Shown here in pieces: positions 50,906 to 61,964 of a stretch of DNA of 64,000 nucleotides (the stretch's first letter is position 1; each line of letters opens with the position of its first letter). The stretch spans positions 20,687 through 84,686 of the forward strand of contig JAABTL010000010.1 of the NCBI GenBank assembly GCA_011389865.1, given 5' to 3'. The stretch comes from Trueperaceae bacterium (GTDB taxonomy: Bacteria > Deinococcota > Deinococci > Deinococcales > Trueperaceae). The position numbers and the translations under genes are program-made. The notes under the pieces are model-generated. The model did no database searches, was not told the origin of the DNA, and worked only from the letters and a program-made list of their open reading frames with translations.

Positions 50906-51709
50906 ATGCCGCGTTCCGACCCGTCCGGCTCCGACCCGCCGCCCCCCGCGGCCGCGTCGGCCGTCGAGCCGATCCCCTGGCCGGCGGCCCTGCCGGCACC
51001 CCGCGACGTCCTCGGGCACGCCGTCCACCCCATCGACCTCGACGGCGCCGCCGACCTCGTCCTGCGGGCCAGCCGCGGCACGACGCCGCGACTCGTCGTC
51101 ACCCTGAACCCGGAGATCGTGGTGCGTGCCCGGAGCGAGGCGCGCCTGCGCGCCGCCCTCGAGCGCGCGGACCTCACGGTCGCCGACGGGATCGGCCTGC
51201 TGTGGGCGGCGCGCCGCGCCGGCCTGCGGCTCCCGGGACGCGTGCCCGGCGTGGAGCTGGCGACCGCCTGCCTGACCCGCGGTGGCGGGGAGCTGAGCGT
51301 CTACTTCCTCGGCGGCCGGCCCGGCGTGGCCGAGGCCGCGGCCGAGGAGGCCCGCCGGCGCTGGGGGACGCGGGTGGCCGGCACCCGCGACGGGTACTTC
51401 GACCACGAGCGCGACGGCGCAGCCGTCGCGAACGAGGTCGGCCGCTCCGGGGCGCAGCTGCTGCTCGCGGGGCTCGGCGAGCGCCAGGAGGTCTTCCTCG
51501 ACGCGCACCGCGACGCGCTCGCCGTCGGCGCCATGATCGGCGTCGGCGGCACGCTCGACGTGCTCGCCGGCGTGGCCCGGCGGACGCCTGCGTGGACGCG
51601 ACGCTGGGGTGTGGAGTGGGCCTGGCGGGTCGGCTTCGATCCGCGTCGCTGGCACCGCGTGCCGCGGCTGCTGCGCTTCGTGGGCCTCGCGTTGCGCCGT
51701 CGGGGCTGA
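50906..51709 (+). CDS. WecG/TagA/CpsF family glycosyltransferase
   Basis: VTLNPEIVVRARSEARLRAALERADLTVADGIGLLWAARRAGLRLPGRVPGVEL, VYFLGGRPGVAEAAAEEARRRW, LLLAGLGERQEVFL, MIGVGGTLDVLAGVARRTPAW. Confidence 0.93.
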   Translation: MPRSDPSGSDPPPPAAASAVEPIPWPAALPAPRDVLGHAVHPIDLDGAADLVLRASRGTTPRLVVTLNPEIVVRARSEARLRAALERADLTVADGIGLLWAARRAGLRLPGRVPGVELATACLTRGGGELSVYFLGGRPGVAEAAAEEARRRWGTRVAGTRDGYFDHERDGAAVANEVGRSGAQLLLAGLGERQEVFLDAHRDALAVGAMIGVGGTLDVLAGVARRTPAWTRRWGVEWAWRVGFDPRRWHRVPRLLRFVGLALRRRG

Positions 51710-51730
51710 GGCTCGGGACCGCCGCCGAGC

Positions 51731-53194
<1,464 letters not shown>

Positions 53195-53205
53195 GGGATC
53201 GGGCC

Positions 53206-55517
<2,312 letters not shown>

Positions 55518-55521
<4 letters not shown>

Positions 55522-56216
55522 GCCGACACCCCCGCCGCTCGGGCGAAGGCGCGCAAGAGCGGCACGCCGTCCTCGCCGCCCAGCAGGGCCTCGGCGGCGC
55601 GCTCCGGGTGCGGCATCATGCCGAGCACGTTGCCGCGGCCGCCCACGATGCCGGCGATGTCGCGCATCGCCCCGTTCGGGTTCCCGTCCGGGTCGGCGGC
55701 GGGCAGGTAGCGCAGCACGACGCGGCCCTCGGCCTCGAGCGCGTCGAGGGTGGCGTCGTCGGCGACGTAGCGTCCGTCGTGGTGCGCGACGGGTAGGCGG
55801 AGCCGCTGCCCGCGGCGCAGGCCGGCGAGCAGCGGGTGGTCGTCCCGCTGGACCTCGACGGTCACCGTGCGGCAGACGAACGCGAGTCCCTCGTTGCGCG
55901 CCAGCGCGCCCGGGAGCATGCCCGCCTCCGTCAGCACCTGGAAGCCGTTGCAGATCCCCAGGACCGGTCCCCCCCGCTCGGCGAACGCGCGCACGGCGTG
56001 CATCACCGGGCTCTGCGCCGCCAGGGCGCCCGACCGGAGGTAGTCGCCGTAGCTGAACCCACCGGGGACCAGGACGCCACCCGCGCCGCCGAGGTCGCTG
56101 TCCGCGTGCCACACGAAGCGGACGTCGGCGCCGGTGACACGCTCGAGGGCGTGGCGGGCGTCGTCGTCGCAGTTCGATCCGGGGAAGCGCAGGACGGCGA
56201 GATGGGGCATGGGCAC
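55518..56216 (-). CDS. purQ: phosphoribosylformylglycinamidine synthase subunit PurQ
   Basis: LAVLRFPGSNCDDDARHALERVTGADVRFVWHAD, LVPGGFSYGDYLRSGALAAQSPVMHAVRAFAERGGPVLGICNGFQVLTEAGMLPGAL. Confidence 0.95.
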
Positions 56217-56398
56217 AGGGTGGGCGGCCGCAGGGCCGCGCGTACCGCGTCAATCTAGCATGCCCGTGGCTGCGGCCGCCGACGCCGTCGCGACGCCAGC
56301 GGCAGTCACGGCCGGGTACGCCGCGGGCCGCGACCGGCCCGGGCGGCGGCGTTCTGGTATCATCTCGATTCGACCGGGCGCGCCGCCCGGCGGCCCCT

Positions 56399-56482
56399 GC
56401 CGGGGTGGCGGAACGGTAGACGCAGTCGACTCAAAATCGACCGGGGCAACCCGTGCGGGTTCGACTCCCGCCCTCGGCACCA
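56399..56482 (+). tRNA. tRNA-Leu (anticodon CAA), CCA encoded
   Basis: GCCGGGG acceptor pairing CCTCGGC, anticodon stem GTCGA-CTCAAAA-TCGAC, long variable arm, T arm GCGGGTTCGACTCCCGC, ACCA 3' end. Confidence 0.93.
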
Positions 56483-56523
56483 TCCGACACGCTGCGCCCG
56501 ACGGCGCCTTCTGAGGAGTCCCC

Positions 56524-56760
56524 ATGTTGTTCTGGCTGGTCCTGATCCCCTTCGTCCTCATCTCGCTGCTGCTCACGCTGGTCATCCTCATGCAGGAGCC
56601 CAAGCAGGCGGGCCTCGGCGAGGGCCTCGGCGGCGGGGGCGGTGGCGGCATCGACTTCGGCACCCGCGGCGGCACCGCCGGTGGCCTGCAGCGCGTCACC
56701 ATCTACCTCGGCGTCACCTGGGGCGCGCTGGCCCTCTTGCTGCAGGTCGTACCCCGCTAG
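56524..56760 (+). CDS. secG: preprotein translocase subunit SecG
   Basis: LLLTLVILMQEPKQAGLGEGLGGGGGGGIDFGTRGGTAGGLQRVTIYLGVTWGALALLL. Confidence 0.88.
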   Translation: MLFWLVLIPFVLISLLLTLVILMQEPKQAGLGEGLGGGGGGGIDFGTRGGTAGGLQRVTIYLGVTWGALALLLQVVPR

Positions 56761-56842
56761 GGGTACGACACGCGTACCCCGCTAGGGGTACGACACGCGT
56801 ACCCCGCTAGGGGTACGACACGCGTACCCCGCTAGGGGTACG
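56748..56842. repeat. four tandem copies of a 25-bp hairpin-forming unit, first copy overlapping the secG stop codon
   Basis: CGTACCCCgctaGGGGTACG at 56748-56767, 56773-56792, 56798-56817, 56823-56842; units joined by 'acacg'. Confidence 0.97.
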
Positions 56843-56872
56843 ACGCGCGCGCGTACGCTCGACCCGACGAAA

Positions 56873-56906
56873 CGCCGCGGGCTGCCCTTCTGTGCAGCCC
56901 GCGGCG
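56873..56906 (-). terminator. intrinsic terminator for the - strand small membrane protein gene
   Basis: CGCCGCGGGCTGC/GCAGCCCGCGGCG 13-bp stem; on - strand followed by TTTCGTCG. Confidence 0.6.
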
Positions 56907-56930
56907 ATGGCGTCGAGGTAGCGCTCGCGG

Positions 56931-57137
56931 CTACCGCTGCGGCCGGATGTGGTCGAGGATCCCGACCAGGGCCACCAGGAGTCCCACGAACGACACGCCG
57001 TAACCGAAGAAGTTCAGGAAGTACGTCCTGGGCACATGGCCCAGCACGATGAGGAAGAGGAGAAGCCAGCCGCCGAACGCCATGAGGCCGCCGGTCCACA
57101 TCATCTTCGTCGAACGCATCAAGCCGACCACCTCCAT
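56931..57137 (-). CDS. small two-TM membrane protein
   Basis: MEVVGLMRSTKMMWTGGLMAFGGWLLLFLIVLGHVPRTYFLNFFGYGVSFVGLLVALVGILDHIRPQR. Confidence 0.65.
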   Translation of the reverse strand: MEVVGLMRSTKMMWTGGLMAFGGWLLLFLIVLGHVPRTYFLNFFGYGVSFVGLLVALVGILDHIRPQR

Positions 57138-57182
57138 GAGTTCGGAGTCGCTACCGAGCCTCGCCCGCCGACCCGCATGCTA

Positions 57183-58190
57183 TCAAGCCTCCTCGCTGTC
57201 CCGGTAGAGGAAGCAGGCCGTCCAATGGTCCGGCCGCGGGAGGTAGTGTGGCGGGTCCTCGACGTCGCAGATGCCCGGCATGTGGTGCGGGCAGCGCGGA
57301 TGGTAGCGACAGCCCGGCGGCGGGTTGATCAGGCTGGGCGGCTCCCCCGCCGGCACCTTCTTCATGTGGGTGGCGTTCACCGGGTCCGGGTCCGAGATGG
57401 CCTCGAGCAGCGCCTGGGTGTACGGGTGGCTGGGGTGATGGACCAGGTCGCGCACGAGAGCGTGCTCGATCAGCTTGCCGCCGTACATCACGAAGATGCG
57501 CTCCGAGAAGTAGCGGACGGTGGAGAGGTCGTGGGTGATGTAGATGACGCCGATTCCGTGGGTCTCCTGCAGCTTGCGCAGGATCTGCAGGATCTCCACC
57601 CGCACCGACGCGTCCAGCATCGACACCGGCTCGTCGGCCAGGATCAGCTTGGGGTTGAGGATCATGGCGCGGGCGATCACCAGGCGCTGCTGCTGTCCGC
57701 CCGAGAGCATGTGGGGGAACTTGTGGAGGATGTCTTCGATCGGCGTGAGCTTCACCTCGGTGAGCACCGTGCGGATGCGCTCGTCGCGCTCGGCCTTGTC
57801 GGCCACGCCGTTGATGATCAGCGGCTCCTCGAGGATGCGTTGCGCCGGCATGAACGGCGGCAGGGCCCCGTAGGGGTCCTGCTGCACGTAGCCGATCTGC
57901 GACCGGTACCACTTGAGGGTGGCGGCGTCGAAGTCGCTGATGTCGCGCCCGTTGAAGACGACCGTGCCCTCGGTGGGCGGGTGGATGCCCAGCAGCGTCT
58001 TGACCAGCGTGCTCTTGCCGCAGCCCGACTCGCCGACGACGGCGACCGCCTCGCCCTGGGCCAGCTGGAAGCTGATCCCGTCGACCGCCCGGACGGTGCC
58101 GGCCTTGAGGAAGCCGAAGCGCCGCAGCTCGAAGTGGGTGCGCAGCCCGCGGACGTCGAGCAGGGGGCCGTTGGCCGGGGTGTCACTCAT
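57183..58190 (-). CDS. peptide-type ABC transporter ATP-binding protein (DppF/OppF-like)
   Basis: VVGESGCGKSTLVKTLLGIHPPTEG, LSGGQQQRLVIARAMILNPKLILADEPVSMLDASVR, INPPPGCRYHPRCPHHM. Confidence 0.92.
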   Translation of the reverse strand: MSDTPANGPLLDVRGLRTHFELRRFGFLKAGTVRAVDGISFQLAQGEAVAVVGESGCGKSTLVKTLLGIHPPTEGTVVFNGRDISDFDAATLKWYRSQIGYVQQDPYGALPPFMPAQRILEEPLIINGVADKAERDERIRTVLTEVKLTPIEDILHKFPHMLSGGQQQRLVIARAMILNPKLILADEPVSMLDASVRVEILQILRKLQETHGIGVIYITHDLSTVRYFSERIFVMYGGKLIEHALVRDLVHHPSHPYTQALLEAISDPDPVNATHMKKVPAGEPPSLINPPPGCRYHPRCPHHMPGICDVEDPPHYLPRPDHWTACFLYRDSEEA

Positions 58191-59154
58191 GGAGCCAGCA
58201 CCTCACCTTGCGGCCGTCGTCCGTGTCGAACATCGGCGGGGCCTCGTCGCACTTCTCGAAGCGCATCGGGCAGCGCTCCTTGAAGCGGCAGCCCGTCGGG
58301 GGGTTGATGAGGCTCGGCGGCTGACCGGGGATGAACGACAGCTCCCGGTCCTCGTGCAGCGTCGGCACGCTGGCCATGAGCATCTTGGAGTACGGGTGCA
58401 GCGGCTCGAGGTAGAAGCGACCCGCGTCGCTCCACTCGACCATCTCGCCGGCGTACATCACGGCCGCGTCGTCGGCGATCTCACTGGAGGTCGCGATGTC
58501 GTGGGTGATGAGGATGAAGCTGGTCTTGACCTCCGACTTGACGCGCTTGAGGAGGTTCATCACGTTGGCCTGCGTGAGCACGTCCAGCGCGGAGGTCGGC
58601 TCGTCGAGCAGGACGAGGTCGGGCTCCATCACGAGGGCCATGGCGATGGCCACCCGCTGGCGCATGCCGCCCGAGAGCTCGAACGGGTAGCGGTCGAGGA
58701 AATCGGTCGGCAGGCCGACCATCTTGAAGCCCTCGCGCGCCTTGTCGTCGGCCTCCGCCTTGCTGCGGGCGCGACGGTGGAGGATCAGCGGTTCGTAGAT
58801 CTGCTCGCCGATCTTGATGACCGGGTTGAGGGTGTTCATCGCCGCCTGCGGCACGAAGCCGAGCCGGATCCAGCGCACCTCCTTGCGGAAGCGCTCGTCG
58901 CTGAAGCGCATGATGTCGTCGTCGCCGAGCCGCACCACGCCGTCGTAGGCATCGATGTTGCGCGGCAGCAGGCGCAGCAGCGCCTTGGACAGCGAGCTCT
59001 TGCCGCAGCCGGACTCGCCGACGACGACCACCGAGCGGTTGCGCGGGAGGTCGAGGTCGACCCGGTCCACGGCCTGCAGGACGCCCTTGGTGGTGCGGTA
59101 GTAGAGCCGCAGGCCGCGGACCTCGAGGAGTCGATCGTGGTCCGCCACGATCAC
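58183..59154 (-). CDS. peptide-type ABC transporter ATP-binding protein (DppD/OppD-like)
   Basis: VVVGESGCGKSSLSKALLRLLP, LSGGMRQRVAIAMALVMEPDLVLLDEPTSALDVLTQ, INPPTGCRFKERCPMRF; GTG start inferred. Confidence 0.9.
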   Translation of the reverse strand: MIVADHDRLLEVRGLRLYYRTTKGVLQAVDRVDLDLPRNRSVVVVGESGCGKSSLSKALLRLLPRNIDAYDGVVRLGDDDIMRFSDERFRKEVRWIRLGFVPQAAMNTLNPVIKIGEQIYEPLILHRRARSKAEADDKAREGFKMVGLPTDFLDRYPFELSGGMRQRVAIAMALVMEPDLVLLDEPTSALDVLTQANVMNLLKRVKSEVKTSFILITHDIATSSEIADDAAVMYAGEMVEWSDAGRFYLEPLHPYSKMLMASVPTLHEDRELSFIPGQPPSLINPPTGCRFKERCPMRFEKCDEAPPMFDTDDGRKVRCWLHE

Positions 59155-60491
59155 ACGTCCCTCAGGCGCGGGTTGAACACGCGGTCGAGCGCGAAGCCCA
59201 CGAGGGCGAAGCCGAAACCCGTCACCAAGAGGAGCCCCGCGGGCTGGAGCACCCAGAAGTAGTGCCCACGGAACAGCGCGCCGTTGGCCTGGGCGTCGTT
59301 GATGACCTTGCCCCAGGTCGGCAGCACCGGGTCGCCGAGCCCGAGGACGGCCAGCGAGGCCTCCAGGAACACGTAGGTGGGCACGGCCGAGACGAAGGCG
59401 GGCACCAGCACCGGGATGATCCGCGGGATCATGTAGCGGACGATGATGCGCATGTTCCCGGCGCCGTAGGCGCGCGCCGCCTCGATGTAGGGCGCCTGCT
59501 TGATCTGCAGGAAGATCGCGCGGTAGGTCTTGATCCCAGCGCTGAAGATCCCGAGCAGCACGACGACCACCAAGAGCACCCAGATGCTGCGCGAGTAGAA
59601 CGTCCCCACCATGATGAGGATGGGCAGGAACGGCAGGATGATGTTGACCTCCGTGATGCGCTGGATGGCGGCGTCGATCCAGCCGCCGTACCACACGCCC
59701 ATGGCCGCGATGAACATCGTCGTCACGATGGTGCCGACGGCGGCGAGCAGGCCGAAGGCCAGGGCGATCGGCGCCCCCCACAGCAGCGCCACGCCGAGGT
59801 CGCGGCGCCGGTGATCGGTGCCCGCCCAGCCGTGGACCCGGCCGTAGACGACCAGGCGCGCGTCCAGGTCGGCGGCCTCCTCGAACAGCAGGCCCTCGAC
59901 GCGCAGGCGGTACTCGCCCTTGAGCGAGCGGCTGGGGTCGTCGGGGTCCGCGAAGAGGCCGACCTCGGGCGGCAGGCCGTTGAGGCGCCGCTCCAGTCGC
60001 GACTCCTGCGAGACGCGGAACGCCTCGCTAGGCCGCAGCGTCAGGTTGCCCAGCCGGACCTCGCGGCCGTCGGGCGTGGTCCACGTCATCGTCACGTTGG
60101 GGCGGCTCTCGGCGAAGGCGGCGGTGAAGAAGAGGGTGACCTCCTGGGGGAAGCCGTCGAAGCGGTAGTCGATGGCGAAGTCGATGACGACCTCGTCGAG
60201 GTCGTCGTCGAGGGACTGGCGCGTCTTGAGCCCGGGCTCGACGGCCGAGTCGATCCTGATCGTGGTCGGCCGGTTGATGCCGGGCAACCAGTTGACCCAG
60301 GCCGGCGGCACGGTGCGCGGGTTGTCGCTCCACACGTCCTCGCCGCCGCGCCACAGGCGCACGGCCTCGTCGTACGGGATGGCGATCACCGCGAAGAGCG
60401 CGAAGAGCACCATGCCGAGGACGATGGCCAGCCCGGCGATCGCGGACGGGAACTGCAGCAGGGTGCCGAAGAGACGGCGGACGGCGGTCAC
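59151..60491 (-). CDS. peptide-type ABC transporter permease (DppC-like) with large extracytoplasmic insertion
   Basis: N-term TM, about 190-residue soluble-looking insert (IRIDSAVEPGLKTRQSLDDDLDEVVIDFAIDYRFDGFPQEVTLFFTAAFAESRPNVTMTW...), then DLGVALLWGAPIALAFGLLAAV...RAYGAGNMRIIVRYMIPRIIPVLV EAA loop. Confidence 0.88.
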   Translation of the reverse strand: MTAVRRLFGTLLQFPSAIAGLAIVLGMVLFALFAVIAIPYDEAVRLWRGGEDVWSDNPRTVPPAWVNWLPGINRPTTIRIDSAVEPGLKTRQSLDDDLDEVVIDFAIDYRFDGFPQEVTLFFTAAFAESRPNVTMTWTTPDGREVRLGNLTLRPSEAFRVSQESRLERRLNGLPPEVGLFADPDDPSRSLKGEYRLRVEGLLFEEAADLDARLVVYGRVHGWAGTDHRRRDLGVALLWGAPIALAFGLLAAVGTIVTTMFIAAMGVWYGGWIDAAIQRITEVNIILPFLPILIMVGTFYSRSIWVLLVVVVLLGIFSAGIKTYRAIFLQIKQAPYIEAARAYGAGNMRIIVRYMIPRIIPVLVPAFVSAVPTYVFLEASLAVLGLGDPVLPTWGKVINDAQANGALFRGHYFWVLQPAGLLLVTGFGFALVGFALDRVFNPRLRDV

Positions 60492-61630
60492 AGCGCACCG
60501 CCCACGTCGAGCTTCACGCGGGGGTCGACGATCGCGTACACGAAGTCGAGGAGGAACACCGTGACGGCCAACAGGTAGGCGTAGATGACGGTGGTGGCCA
60601 CGATGATGGGCACGTCGGTCACGGTGATCGCGCCGAACAGCGTGCGGCCCAGGCCGGGCCAGTTGAACACCGTCTCGGTGATGATCGCGCCGCTCCACAG
60701 CGTGATGATGAGGAACGCGAACTGGGTGACGATGTTGGGCAGCGTCGGCCGCAGGACGTAACGACGCTCGATGGCCTGCGACGTCAGACCCTTGGCCTTG
60801 GCCATCTCCACGTAGTCCTCGCTGGCGAAGATGAGGAAGAAGGTCCGATACGAGTAGATACTGAGGAACACCGCGCTGATGACGATCGCGGTCACCGGCA
60901 GCACCAGGTGCTTGAGCAGGCTAAGCGCGTAGTCGATCGGGTCGGGCGGCGGCGGCGAGGCGACCATGCCCCCGAAGGGCATCACCCCCAACACCGCGGA
61001 GAAGATGAGGATCAGGAAGATGCCGTAGAACCACGACGGCGCGGCCGAGGTCGGCGCCAGGGCGATCACCAGCCGGTCCAGCCAGCCGCCGTAGCGGCGG
61101 GACAGGACGAGGCCGCCGAGCAGCGCGATGAAGAAGAGCAGCAGCTGCCCGGTGGCGAAGAGCAGCAGCGTCGGGCCCAGGCGCTCGAGGATGATGAGCC
61201 GAACCTCGCGTGAGCCGCTGTCGCTGGAGAGGAACTCGGAGCGTCCCAGGTCGAGGGTCAGCGCGCTGCCGAGGTACGCGAAGCTGCGCAGCAGGAACGG
61301 TCGGTTGAGGCCGAGGCGCTCCTCCTGGATCGCGATCAGGCTCTCCATGAACTCGAGGCGCTCCGCCGGCGGGAGCCGCCGGAGTTCGGGGTCCATGCCG
61401 ACGGCCAGCGAGACGTTCTCGCGGATCGTGCTGCGGCGGAGCTCGTCGACGTAGCCGCCCATGTTGGCGATCATGATCGTCAGGTAGACGCCCACCACCA
61501 CCGTCAGGAACAGCGCCAGCAGGCGGACGAGCGTGAAGCGCGTCACCCGCGCGAGCGATCCCGACGCGCCGCGAGGCCGTCGCGGGGCGACGCCGCCCGT
61601 GCCCGCCAGGGGCGCCGACGCGTCAGCCAT
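60488..61630 (-). CDS. peptide-type ABC transporter permease (DppB-like)
   Basis: TLVRLLALFLTVVVGVYLTIMIANMGG...LGPTLLLFATGQLLLFFIALLGG...YRTFFLIFASEDYVEMAKAKGLTSQAIERRYVLRPTLPNIVTQFAFLI. Confidence 0.88.
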   Translation of the reverse strand: MADASAPLAGTGGVAPRRPRGASGSLARVTRFTLVRLLALFLTVVVGVYLTIMIANMGGYVDELRRSTIRENVSLAVGMDPELRRLPPAERLEFMESLIAIQEERLGLNRPFLLRSFAYLGSALTLDLGRSEFLSSDSGSREVRLIILERLGPTLLLFATGQLLLFFIALLGGLVLSRRYGGWLDRLVIALAPTSAAPSWFYGIFLILIFSAVLGVMPFGGMVASPPPPDPIDYALSLLKHLVLPVTAIVISAVFLSIYSYRTFFLIFASEDYVEMAKAKGLTSQAIERRYVLRPTLPNIVTQFAFLIITLWSGAIITETVFNWPGLGRTLFGAITVTDVPIIVATTVIYAYLLAVTVFLLDFVYAIVDPRVKLDVGGAL

Positions 61631-61890
61631 CGAGCGCCTCGCGCCTTCCTCCGTGCTGGCGGCCGGACCCGGCGCTACGGTCCCCCTCGCACCCGGGACC
61701 GGCGGGCATGCGCGCCCGGAACCCACACTCGTTGTACATCATGCTCCCATCTCGGCGTACGCCATGGTCGCGCCAACGCATGAGAGCCGTTCGCGCGGAA
61801 TGCGAATGTCGATGCCTGAGTCACGCCTCCGCCCCACCCGCCAGGCGGGGCGGCGCGGCGACCGCCACGGCTCGGCCATCACGATACATG

Positions 61891-61953
61891 GCCGTGGCGC
61901 GGTGGGGGTTTCCCACCGCGCCACGGCACCGGGGCGGCCGCTGGGGCCGCCCC
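61891..61953 (-). terminator. two tandem GC-rich hairpins between the SBP gene and the downstream permease genes
   Basis: GCCGTGGCGCGGTGGG/CCCACCGCGCCACGGC 16-bp stem (61891-61927) and GGGGCGGCC/GGCCGCCCC (61931-61953). Confidence 0.65.
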
Positions 61954-61964
61954 AGGCCCATGCG

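Noticed and set aside
56748-56842. CRISPR-like array interpretation of the 25-bp repeats
   Set aside because: Units are immediately tandem with only a constant 5-bp linker; no unique spacers and no cas genes.
56782-57099. - strand ORF through the secG-tail repeats (RVRVSYP...)
   Set aside because: Overlaps tandem repeats, terminator hairpin and the better supported small membrane protein in another frame.
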